Below are positions 23,501-35,760 of a stretch of 64,000 nt of DNA, piece by piece. The first letter of the stretch is position 1. Each line of letters begins with the position of its first letter. The stretch comes from Diadema setosum. Taxonomy: Eukaryota; Echinodermata; Echinoidea; Diadematoida; Diadematidae. Below the pieces are notes generated by a model. That model saw nothing but the letters and a program-made list of their open reading frames with translations. It did no database searches and was not told where the DNA came from. The position numbers and the translations under genes are program-made. The stretch covers positions 29,640,170-29,704,169 of the forward strand of contig CM067064.1 in NCBI GenBank assembly GCA_033980235.1. The letters run 5' to 3'.

Positions 23501-25200
23501 ACATTAATTTCAAAATGTTGAATTACCATTTCCGTTTTTAGAGTGCACTTTTTTTGTTAACAACACCCTAACAAAACAAGGAAAACAGACAAACAAACAA
23601 AATATAAACCTGTCCAATGGAAAACAGTAATACAATAAACGCGAGAGAGAGTAGACTGTTTGCATCTTAACTACTGATGAGTAACAAACTTTTTGGCTAC
23701 GTGGGTGAACCAAGACTGGCAACGAGCGATCTTTGCACAAACAACATACTTAAGTTATGGAGTGTGGTGTCGTGAAGTCTTTCTCCCCTATTCCACCAAC
23801 TGCCATCATTATCAAGTTTGTGTATTCAGTTATCAATGAATCGTCACATTCACGCCCTTCAACCTTTCTGGGTATTTTTTTTTTTCATGACCCATACAAA
23901 TAGTTCGCTCTTTTTTTTTTGTGTGTGGTTTGGTCTTGATGTAAAGATAAAAGTCTAAGCAGCAAGAATACCACACATTTACTCAAACAGGACAAGACAG
24001 AAAGTTTCTTGAGTGCTTGACAAGTTAGTCTGCAAGCGCTGGTGTCGAGAGGAGGTGTTAACGTGCTGCCACACGTGCATGTTGTACACCTCCCGTTGTT
24101 ACCCTGCCGTTGAATTGAGGTAAGTTTTGGAAATTGTATCCATTATTTTGTTTCCTACTGCTGTGTTTCATTATGATAGTGTTCATTTCGTTATGTTTTG
24201 TGTAAGGATGCTGTGCAAATAGCGTTAGTTGCATGTATATGAGTATGTATACTATACTCCTTGTATCTTTGGGGCTGCGCAGGAAATCCCTATATCTGTT
24301 CATCATGCAGTATCCATCCTTGTGATGGTGTGTTTTTGTGAAACTATTGATTGCATTACTGTTCAGAACAGGAATTCCCCTCTCATGTGATTTGATAGTA
24401 TACTTTGATCATGACAGAAATATGCTCTTTACAGCAGTCTATCATGTCTATGCTATCGTAATCTTACTTGAAGAGATTTCGCGGTTATCACTGGTACAAA
24501 GAGCAATTTTGAGCATGGCGCTATGATCCAGTTACCGGCTTCACACACTATGAAATTAAATGTTTGATGTCATACCTTTAAATGAGCATAGAGACTGTAT
24601 ATTATACTGGCTCTATTATGTTTTCATCATCATCGCTTCAGTTGAGAGTCACTCTGAATTCAACTCCTTTCCCGTGCTTATTATGGGTAAAAGCTGTTTG
24701 TTTGTTTGTTTGTTTGTTTGTTTGGGTGTGTTCTTGCGTTTGTTGGGTCAGTTTGCATCTGTTCTTGCTTAGATAGTTCTTTAGATAGATAGTTCTTTGC
24801 TCAATTTCTTTTTCCACTTATTTAATGCACATATACTCCTTGTGAAAAGAGATCACAAGTAGTACAGTATGTTTGTATTCGTCCACTGTAATAGGAGAGA
24901 GTTAGTTCTTTCTATTTATTTGTCTTTCTGTTACACCTGTCTTTCTTTGCATTTTTGTCTCTTTGCCCTGTATGTTGTTTTCCGATGACACTCTTTTTTC
25001 TCTCCCTCTGTTCTTCGTCCAAGTCCAAGTTTTGTTATGTTGCAAGATTTTCTAGAAGTCATAACGGTCAACTATACTCTTTTCATCGTCTTCGCTGTTT
25101 CATAGGGCTATTATTACCTCAATCCGCCCAGGAGTTTTAATGACATTATTGTCATGAAAATAACCTGCTTGTGTTGCTTCATTTTCTTTCTTTTTTTTAA
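23501..25200. other. Intergenic upstream of the sulfotransferase
   Basis: AT-rich; a (GTTT)n microsatellite at about 24690-24725. No gene or RNA is recognised. Confidence 0.45.
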
Positions 25201-25212
25201 GCGTCACATAAT

Positions 25213-25634
25213 GAGATACGCAGTTTTGCAAACAAAATCGTAGCCATTTTGTTTTGCATTGTTTGGCAAGTAGGCCTAATGTATCTCGAGGAGTACGGTC
25301 TTCGTCCCACGCGCTGTTTTGGCAAAAATACGCACCAACAATAAAAAGTTTACCCTGTTTCTCGAGATACGTTGTTTTGCCAAATGGAAAAGGAGCAATG
25401 ACTTACGACCTTTGATTTGGCAAAACTACGTATCTATTAGAACAGAGATACGTGGTTTTGCCAAACAAAATTTGAGCCCAAAATAAGAAGTTGCTATAAT
25501 TCACGTTGAATAATGAGAATAATAATAAATCGAATTGAAGACCCAAATTTTGGTATTATCAAGCACGCATGAACGTATAAAAAACCCGAAAAACCTGAAA
25601 TTTGTCAAAAATTGAGATACGCCGCTTTGCCAAA
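25213..25634. repeat. Cluster of 'GAGATACGtnGTTTTGCCAAA' motifs
   Basis: Direct copies start at 25213, 25364, 25445 and 25614; inverse copies lie at 25416-25434 and about 25314-25333, with a degenerate one near 25261-25286. All are within 430 bases, ending about 110 bases before the sulfotransferase acceptor. Either a decayed element or a binding-site cluster in the 5' intron. Confidence 0.6.
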
Positions 25635-25751
25635 TCAAGGCCTTATTTTGAGATGTGTGACGATGAATAGTTGAATAACTTGATAGAAAAAGACAGTTGA
25701 TTGTAGATAATTGATCGTGGTTGTGTATATTTTCCTCACAGAAAATTGGCC

Positions 25752-26819
25752 ATGAAACAGCCAAGGAACAGCTTGATGGCCGGCAGCCTGGGCGCCATTT
25801 TGGGTGTGACAGTGACACTTTGCTTCGTCTACCCTCTCCTTGACCCAAGATTCATTTTTCCCTTCACTACGTCACTTCCGCCTCAAAAGGTAATACAACC
25901 TGAATCTACCGCCAGCCAGAGGACGCCATTCCATGATGCGAGAGCTCAAGGGATGAACGAGTCCGCCCTTCCGGTGGAAAATGTGTCATGCCCCGAAGAC
26001 GGAAAGCCTTCGTCGCTCGTGGAAGCCCTGGACTGTCGGCGGCGCCTGCCGACTGTTATCGGCATAGGCGCCATGAAATGTGGAACAGCAGCTCTCTCGT
26101 TTTTTCTTGAGGCCCATCCGTATATCGTTCACTCCCGTCCGATAGAGGTCCAGTTTTGGAATAGGCACTTCCTGCGAGGAATGGAGTGGTATCGCGAACA
26201 GATGCCGATTTCCTCCAAGTACCAAGTGACCATGGAAAAGACTCCCGAGTACATTCGCTATTCCAATATCTCCGGCATGATGAAAAAGCTGATGCCTCCG
26301 ACGACGAAATTCATTCTCGTGGTCCGGGATCCGTTCACGCGAGCGGTGTCCAATTACGTCCATCACCTTGCCATCAGCGGCATGGACAAGATGAGCCGAT
26401 CCACGTTCGAGTCATCGGTGCTTTCCGAGCATGGAGGCATCGTGCAGACTAGTAACTGGGCCATTCGCGGAGGGATGTACAGCAATTTTTTTCGGAAGTG
26501 GCTGGCCGATTTTCCTCTGGAGCGCTTCATCGTGATCGACGGCGACCAGTTTCAGACGAACCCCGTGCCCATCCTCCAGGAGGTTGAAACATTTCTCGGG
26601 ATCCCGAAGTTCTTCGACGAGTCCTCCGTTCACTTCGACCACGAGAAGGGATTTTACTGCCGAACTCACAAAGACCCGGCAAAACGATGTCTCGGCCATG
26701 ATAAAGGGCGCCCGCACCCGATCATAAATAGGCAGGTTGAAGAAAGGGTCCGAGCATTCTTCCGCCCGTATAATGCAGACTTTGAAAGAATGGTTGGCAA
26801 GAAATTTAACTGGAAATGA
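25752..26819 (+). CDS. Heparan-sulfate-type Golgi sulfotransferase (HS3ST/NDST-related)
   Basis: A 355-residue single-exon CDS. It has a short basic N-terminus, a signal-anchor helix (about residues 8-31) giving a type II Golgi topology, a stem, then a sulfotransferase domain from about residue 98. The PAPS 5'-phosphosulfate loop is GAMKCGT (residues 106-112), the 3'-phosphate site is VVRDPFTRAVSNY, and MEKTPEY is the conserved strand-helix segment. The Glu aligned with the catalytic base is E132 in EVQFWN. The C-terminal disulfide loop is FYC...RCLGHDKGRPHP, and the tail (RAFFRPYNADFERMVGKKFNW) is HS3ST-like. EVQF-x-N and KCGTAAL resemble the N-sulfotransferase half of NDST more than HS3ST, but no deacetylase domain is present. 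Length fits HS3ST (about 300-400). An acceptor (TTTCCTCACAG) ends at 25741, so a 5' UTR exon lies upstream and this first ATG is the likely start. Exact regiospecificity is unknown. Confidence 0.9.
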   Translation: MKQPRNSLMAGSLGAILGVTVTLCFVYPLLDPRFIFPFTTSLPPQKVIQPESTASQRTPFHDARAQGMNESALPVENVSCPEDGKPSSLVEALDCRRRLPTVIGIGAMKCGTAALSFFLEAHPYIVHSRPIEVQFWNRHFLRGMEWYREQMPISSKYQVTMEKTPEYIRYSNISGMMKKLMPPTTKFILVVRDPFTRAVSNYVHHLAISGMDKMSRSTFESSVLSEHGGIVQTSNWAIRGGMYSNFFRKWLADFPLERFIVIDGDQFQTNPVPILQEVETFLGIPKFFDESSVHFDHEKGFYCRTHKDPAKRCLGHDKGRPHPIINRQVEERVRAFFRPYNADFERMVGKKFNWK

Positions 26820-29525
26820 ACCTACAGATGCATTTGAGCAATACCACCAATAGCACTTGACTGGGATGCGTCAACTGCCCACGTAACAGATGTTTTCATT
26901 CAACGTAGATACTTTCTGGATAGGTACGCATATTGTTTGTGATCCACGTCTACAAGCTGTGCTTTTTGATAGATCACTCTTTTTCCATCCCTTTATTTAC
27001 TTCTTAAGGTCATTTCTGCAATGGTGTGCATAGTTTGTTTTATACCATTATAAGTAAATTCATTCGCCCCCGCATTTAGTACTTTTCTTTACAGTGTGGA
27101 TACTTCTTTACTTTTTACTTTTATACACGTATCATGTATTGCCTTTTGTTCGATGGAAATAAAGAAATTGATTTGAATAATTCCCCTAGCCCCAATATGC
27201 CAAGCCCTTCATTGATATTTTGATGAGGTTCGTTGATCGTGATAGCTAACCAAGGTTGAATAAACCCTTTCTGTGCGAAGGAAATAATTAATACTTAGTA
27301 TACGATAATACTCACTGGCCGGAGAACATGGGAAGGCGTGCACGTTGGCTTTGTATCCTATAAAACCCCGGAAAACGGGGGTTCAGCTCCGGGACTCTTC
27401 CCGTCGGAATGTGTGTGTGTGTGTGTGTGTGTATTTATAAATAAATATGCCCCGTTTTGTGTTTTAAACAAATCATCTATAATGTTCCCGTTTTGCGAGA
27501 ATATGTGTTTTTAAAAAAAAGCGGATATCGTTTCCTTGGTTAAAAGAGTTACAATATAAGTTTGACATTAGTTTGCACATTGTTGGTTTACTGCATTTTG
27601 TCCTTATGTAGTGTAAGATTGACGTTATTTTGTACAATGTTTGTGTATAATGCAGTTTGTCTTTGCTTGATGTTTTGTTTTTGTTTCTGTGAACGTTTCT
27701 GTTTCTGCGATATGAAATTGAACGAAATTCGAATAAAGAATTATCAAAGTAAAGTGTTTCTTTTTTAACTTATTACTAGCTGGTGAAATGAGTCGTATAC
27801 TGCGTTTTTGTGAAGTTCACCAGCCTTTTGTATAGAATTGTTAAAGGAAATATATCGCATGAATTAAGAGAGGTGAAATCGATATTGCAATACGGTATTT
27901 GTCTATTATTATATCACTCTATTTTGATAGAAGTCAACGCTTCAACAGATCTTACAATTGCACTTTGATTCGCAATGAATTGACCGCTCTTTCAGATTTC
28001 TGACGTGACCTCGTGCGGATATCAGAGAGAATCGCCCTTTCTTTACATTTCTAGCATTCTTTTATTCCCCCATCGATTAGCGAGGCGCAGCGCGATCCAT
28101 TGAACATGCTGATTCCCCCATCTTTAGTATTTTTCTTTTTCTTTCGCCATCAAGCTGTAGATAAGGAAAAAATTATATTGACGTTTCTTGTGGTTTAGGA
28201 TCATTCCCGCACTTTGTGAGAATCAAAGATATTCCCACCTATTCACTATGATATCAATACCAGGCAGGGATGGAGTTCAAATAGCGTCAAGTGATCAAGG
28301 TAAACCTTATACGTGCGTTATTTACGCAGCAACAAAGGGAGACGCTATAGGGAAAGTTAATGCAGTCGACCTGAAACTATATTATGTGAAAATGATATCT
28401 CATTACGCTTTGCGTAACTTGGGGAAAAAAAAAGATGAGAATCACATAAATAGCAACCATCCTGGGAGGTCCTAGACAACAGTCGTTACATGTACGTTCA
28501 CACATGGTCATCACTGGAGCACGATCCTGTTTTCGAGGAAATTTTCTATCTGCTATCATCCTATATCCTTACTGAGGTAATAACATTCCTTGGGGGTATT
28601 TGACTCAATGGATGAGAAATTTGATATACATGTACAAACTTTTATGATTATTCCTTAGAATCTTCTGCCAAACTGAATCCATGAAACTTTGTGTTTTGTC
28701 TTTGTGCTTAGGAGTTGTTGATTTTACGTGGCTCTTAACAATTAGACCCTCCGTCGCGATACATTTTCTTAATTCTCATTGATCACTGCTTTAAAAACAA
28801 CACTGATTTCTCATTCCTTGGGGAGTTCTTTTTCTTCCTTTAAAGAGACATATCTTGTTCAATTTTCTCTGAAGGTTTATTCCGGGGAAAAGAGCACTTT
28901 AGTAGCTGAGAATATAGCCACTTACTTTTATCGCTTTGCACATTTAGACTCACAGAGGTGACTTAATACAGTACCAACAAATTCTTAAAGAAATCTATAC
29001 TGTGGATTTAGTTGGTGATAAAGAAAAAGCATGTATCTTATAGACCAAGCCTATTACAATTTCTTGTTTCTACTATGTCACCAGTAATTCTGAAGAATCT
29101 TAGGATTTTGTGTTTTTTTTATATTCACTTGATTTTGTCTCGTTAAGAAAATTTTGAATTGTTAAAGGGGACGCCTCACATACCAAGTGCGCAAAGGGCT
29201 ATTGCAGGGATAGCAATCAAATCCATGATTTATGTGTAATATCGTGCATGATGTGAAAACATTAAGAGGAAGAAAACTTGCATTATGCTTTGGAACTTAA
29301 GGTAAGAGATAAAATGTTCTTCTATACAATTAAAGATGCTGAAATAAATTGTTGTTATGCTTAACAGCTTAGCCTATAATCTCTCGGTGTTTTTTTTTTT
29401 TTTTTTTTTTCGTTCCGTTCGTCATGCCTATCAATTCCTGAATGGTTGGAGGAAACTTCTCTGTTTATTCGAACGATGCTACGCAGCTTTTAATATATCA
29501 TTCTTATGAGTCTGCAAAGAAGATA
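26820..29525. other. Intergenic between sulfotransferase and GPCR
   Basis: Holds the probable poly(A) signal at 27158, a GC-rich hairpin-capable stretch near 27360-27410 next to a (GT)n (27412-27431), and a poly-T tract at about 29390-29410. No gene is recognised. Confidence 0.5.
27158..27163 (+). other. Probable poly(A) signal of the sulfotransferase gene
   Basis: AATAAA about 340 bases after the stop codon at 26819, followed by an AT-rich, T-containing stretch. No coding sequence lies between the stop and this signal. Confidence 0.5.
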
Positions 29526-29529
29526 TAAA

Positions 29530-29800
29530 ATTGATTATTAAATCAATTCTACTTATTCAATAGATTGCATTTCTTTTTATTCTCAGACAGCTTATCAGGT
29601 AAAGGTATCCATGTAATGAAGTGGTCAAATTGTTTATTGAATTAATTGTACTTATTCAATAAATTGCATTTCTTTTGATTCTTAGTCAACTCTTTAGGTA
29701 AAGGTATTCATGTAATGATTTGATCAAATTGCTTGTTGAATCAATTGTACTTATTCAATAAATTTATTTTGTTAATACTTACTCAAGTCGTCAGGTCGTG
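29530..29800 (+). repeat. ~99-bp tandem repeat abutting the GPCR exon
   Basis: Landmark CTTATTCAATA recurs at about 29552, 29651 and 29750, and TTGCATTTCTTTT at 29565 and 29664, giving a period near 99. Each unit carries a pyrimidine tract, an AG, 12 bases, another AG, then GTAAAG (in the last copy GTCGTG). It therefore looks like a duplicated splice-acceptor region. Confidence 0.75.
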
Positions 29801-29833
29801 CGGCAGAGCAAAGATTACACACGCGTAGGCGAT

Positions 29834-30907
29834 ATGGCTCTCGACAGTATGCATACAGAAGCTCTACTCGTGGTCGACTACGGTCTTTCGAATAGTAACG
29901 ATGAAGGCCTCAATGTCACTCAGTCTGCCGTTATATCCTCCTCAGCATGGTCGTGGAAAGCCATTACGTGGTCTTGGTTCGTGGTGTGCGAGCTGATGAC
30001 GTCGATTGTAGGAATACTCGGGAACCTTCTGGTGATCATTGTCACATTCCGTGGTCGCATGCAGAGTCGTTCCACGGATTTACTCGTGGGGAACTTGGCA
30101 GTGGCGGACTTTCTGACTTCACTGTTCTTGATTCCCATCCCCGCCATAAGTCGCGTTCCGTACACATGGGCCGGCTCCCTCTACTGTAAAATCGTGCGAG
30201 GCCGTTACCTGATGTGGACGTCGGTGAGCGCATCGATCTACAGTCTTTTGGCCGTCTCCGTCGACCGCTTCTTCGCCGTGGTCTACCCGATTCGCTTCAA
30301 GAAGACTGTCACGCGCAGACGCGTATCCGTTATCATCGTCTGCCTCTGGATTGGTTCGGCTATTCTGATGAGCTCAACTCTCGTCCTGAATATAGTGGAT
30401 GGAGCAAAGGGCGTGTGCACCATGTTGATTCCGTCGTCGGGCTTCCTCATCGTATTCGGCCTGTACACCTTCTGCATCCGGGTGGCCATCCCGACCACCA
30501 TCATGCTCTCCAGTCAGCTTGCCATCGCCCGCTCGCTCCGTCGAGAGGCCTCGCGCTTCAAGTCGGACGGCGGCGACAGCTCGACGTCGGCCTCGTTTCA
30601 CAACGTCGCCAGGAACCGCATCCTCAAGCTCACTCTTACCATCGTTCTGATCTACGTCGCCTGTTGGGCCCCTCAGCAGCTGGCCTTCTTGGCGACCAAC
30701 TTTGGCATCATCCCGAAGACCTACTTAAGGAGTCCTCTCAATCGGATCCTTATTACCGTCGCCTTCTTCAACTGCAGCATCAATCCCATTGTCTACACTC
30801 TCCGTCATCCGAGATTCAGAACTGCGGTGGCGGACTTTTTCCGAAGAACCAAGGTCAGCAATTTCCCGATTTTCGGAGATTCAGTAACTTTCAAAACTGA
30901 AAGGTAA
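29834..30907 (+). CDS. Rhodopsin-class G protein-coupled receptor (orphan)
   Basis: A 357-residue intact 7TM receptor in one exon. It has a short N-terminus with the sequon NVT, TM1 with GN (63-64), TM2 LAVADFL (Asp92), ECL1 Cys118 pairing with ECL2 Cys195, a DRF variant of the DRY motif (144-146) followed by VVYPIRF, TM6 CWAPQQ (277-282), TM7 NPIVY (317-321) and helix-8 residues LRHPRFR. This is the family A peptide/amine-like plan; the ligand cannot be assigned and it may belong to a lineage-specific expansion. The frame runs upstream to 29798 only through a GTG, so the ATG at 29834 is taken as the start. An AG at about 29794 could be an acceptor for a 5' exon. The TAA stop (30905-30907) directly abuts a MITE; the GGTAATC there could also be read as a weak splice donor, so an alternative C-terminus is possible. 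Confidence 0.92.
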   Translation: MALDSMHTEALLVVDYGLSNSNDEGLNVTQSAVISSSAWSWKAITWSWFVVCELMTSIVGILGNLLVIIVTFRGRMQSRSTDLLVGNLAVADFLTSLFLIPIPAISRVPYTWAGSLYCKIVRGRYLMWTSVSASIYSLLAVSVDRFFAVVYPIRFKKTVTRRRVSVIIVCLWIGSAILMSSTLVLNIVDGAKGVCTMLIPSSGFLIVFGLYTFCIRVAIPTTIMLSSQLAIARSLRREASRFKSDGGDSSTSASFHNVARNRILKLTLTIVLIYVACWAPQQLAFLATNFGIIPKTYLRSPLNRILITVAFFNCSINPIVYTLRHPRFRTAVADFFRRTKVSNFPIFGDSVTFKTER

Positions 30908-31387
30908 TCGAAGGGATGGTATAGTATTGGTGGAGGTGAGAATTCAGCATTTAACTTTTTTTGCGAGATACTTACAAACCACTCTGTGAAATTTTAAGAA
31001 GCATACAATTCTAAGAGGAGTTCAGTGTTTTTTTTTTTTTTTAATGAACATCCGTTTTGAAATGGATGAGATATCCAAAAACAAAGTAAACGAAGCGACC
31101 TTAAAACTTGGGTCCCATCTTTAATTAGGATCTCTTTGGGTTATATATATATATCAGCCACTTCGAAACCAATTTCCATCAATTTTTCAATTTCAATTCA
31201 ATTCAATTCAATCATAGTTTATTTCCAATCAAATTCCAAATTCCAATTCCAAATAAACCTTGAATTCCCCTTAGAGGTCATATTCTATATATAAGATGTT
31301 TCCCTGTTTCTCAAAAAATAAAATCATCATCAAAACGTGTTGGAAACCTCAAGCCTCATCTCAACCGAAACTGTGCCATCCCTTTAA
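30908..31387. mobile_element. Palindromic MITE family P, copy 2, with a nested insertion
   Basis: The left end (CGAAGGGATGGTATAGT) starts right after the GPCR stop codon; the right end is CTGTGCCATCCCTTTAA. It is about 85 bases longer than copies 1 and 3 because a (TTCAA)n-type segment (about 31180-31251) interrupts the right arm between TTTCCATCAA and ATAAACCTTGAATTC. Confidence 0.85.
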
Positions 31388-33853
<2,466 letters not shown>

Positions 33854-34233
33854 GGACCCCGTTTACAGTGCAGGGCTGGGCCGAGCCGCGGCCGAGCCCG
33901 GCCTCAATTGCGGTACTCGGCCCCGAAATTGTGTCCGTTTACAGTGCCGGGCTCGGCCCGGGCTTTTAATTCAAACCTTTCAATATTTCGTCGTTGTGGC
34001 GCTCTGCTGGTAAACAAACGACTATTATTGGGAGCGTGCCGGTCGCAATTTGGTACCGCATTGGCCCAGTTTGCGTTTACAGTGAAAAAAGGCCGGGCTC
34101 GGCCGCGGCCGAGACTACCTCCAGAGCCTGGCCAATGCGCGGCCGATTTTGGTACCGCATTTGGCCTTTTGCGCGTTTACAGTGAAATGAAGGCCGGGCT
34201 GCCCGGCCTTTTCACTCACTGTAAACGGGGTCC
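33854..34233. mobile_element. 380-bp GC-rich MITE
   Basis: Perfect inverted ends GGACCCCGTTTACAGTG (33854-33870) and CACTGTAAACGGGGTCC (34217-34233). The subterminal motif CGTTTACAGTG recurs near 33929, 34073 and 34175, each followed by GGCCGGGCTCGGCC-like sequence. The plus-strand open frame over it is a by-product of its GC content. Confidence 0.88.
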
Positions 34234-35010
34234 CTGTCCAAGGTACAAGGACGAGAGCCAAAATGACATTACAAACCATAAAGTTCAAGAAGAATGAGGA
34301 TAGTAAAGAAAGGAGAAGGAAAAGGTTCACACATTTTTCTACTAATCAATGCGAATCTGACGTATCGCATGAGTGTGCACCAAGTCAGCTCATGCTTGGT
34401 GGCCAGTATACAAAATAATAATGCACATGACAGAGTGGATCGGTGAGAATTATGCGCGAGTTTTACGTTGGAACTGTTTAAACCTACGAACAAAGCGAGT
34501 GGGCTTTAGACTCTTCCAAAGTTAAACGAGAGCATCCAATTCTCATTGATCCACGAAATAGGCCTGTGCATCATTTGTGTTATAAAATGGACCGGTAAAT
34601 TCATGAAATACAGCCATTTCCCCCATCATGCGTCCGGTACACCTACAACACTGTACAAGATTTGAGCTATGCGTTCGGATTTTACCGGACACCTGGCTCA
34701 GTGTGGATCAGTAAAAATCAATGCATGAGAATGACCAATCAGATTGCAGAGATTCTAAAGCCCATTTTATAACATGAACTGATCATAATAATTATCACTG
34801 ACCATGCTAATCGCAAGTGCAAAATTCCCAGCCGTATCTCATCCCAGTATACACTGAACAGTGATTGCACTTGTATTTCAAAAAGTAATGTGAAACGTAC
34901 ACAAACGCTTTTCACTGCTCCTGATATCAATGTCCCTTTTTTAAAGAAATGATAATAAAGCGCAATGCTGTTAAAATACCTGAAGATCTATATTATGGAC
35001 CATTCATTAT
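34234..35010. other. Intergenic, nothing recognised
   Basis: AT-rich sequence between two MITEs; no coding or repeat structure noted. Confidence 0.45.
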
Positions 35011-35336
35011 GGCCCGAATTCACGAAGGTGGTACAAATGAAACCATGGTTTAAACCATGGACAAAAACCATGGAGCGCCAAGTGTCGCACGGAATATTTC
35101 GTTACGAAATTGGTCATATCGTTGACAAAATGACCGTTTCGTTAACGAAATTATCATTTCGTGGACGAAATGTTCATTTAGTAACAAAATGTTGTTATTT
35201 CGTTACAAAATAGTCATTTCATCGACGAAATGACTGATTTCGTAACGAATTATTCCATGCGACACTTGGCGCTCCATGGTTTTTGTCCATAGTTTAAACC
35301 ATGGTTTCATTTGTACCGCCTTCGTGAATTCGGGCC
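35011..35336. mobile_element. 326-bp MITE with ~85-bp near-perfect TIRs
   Basis: GGCCCGAATTCACGAAGGTG (from 35011) is inverted at 35317-35336, and pairing continues through CCATGGTTTAAACCATGG and GCGCCAAGTGTCGCA to about residue 85 of each arm. The interior consists of about six ~24-bp units, each a small palindrome of the type TTTCGTNNACGAAAT spaced by NNTCA. Confidence 0.9.
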
Positions 35337-35401
35337 AAGTTTTGTGTCGCAGTACGGATTGTCCGCGTTGGTGCATAGGCGTTTATATAGCGTTTGTGTT
35401 T

Positions 35402-35439
<38 letters not shown>

Positions 35440-35559
35440 AATCACTATCAGTTCATGCGCATAATCGCCTATTGACGTCTACCCTTCCACACAAAACACG
35501 AGACATTCCTAGACGAAGACAGTTACTCTAAAAAAACAAAAAGCAATTTTAAGCAAAAG

Positions 35560-35760
35560 TTAAATGACCTTTGACCTTAGACCTATAGGGATTTTAGCCC
35601 CTAAATGTAATCACTGCATTTTCACATCATGACACTATAGCATACGTGGGCAAAGTACTACGAAATCCACTAAACAGACTTTCTTATAAGTTGCTATGGC
35701 GAAATCTGGATGGGGAGGGAGGGACGGACGGACGTACATCCACTACTGGGTAACACAATG
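35560..35760 (-). repeat. Fragment of the AGGTCA/(CCGT)n element family
   Basis: TGACCTTTGACCT at 35565-35577 (DR1 on the minus strand) followed about 150 bases later by GGACGGACGGACG. This is the reverse-order hallmark of the element seen at 12415-13751. Confidence 0.5.

Noticed and set aside
27360..27431. GC-rich hairpin near a (GT)n, considered as a structured RNA
   Set aside because: Only short stems (CCCCGG...CGGGG) and no known RNA family features.
29798..29833. GTG as the start of the first GPCR
   Set aside because: Non-ATG initiation is not expected; the first ATG at 29834 leaves all seven helices intact.
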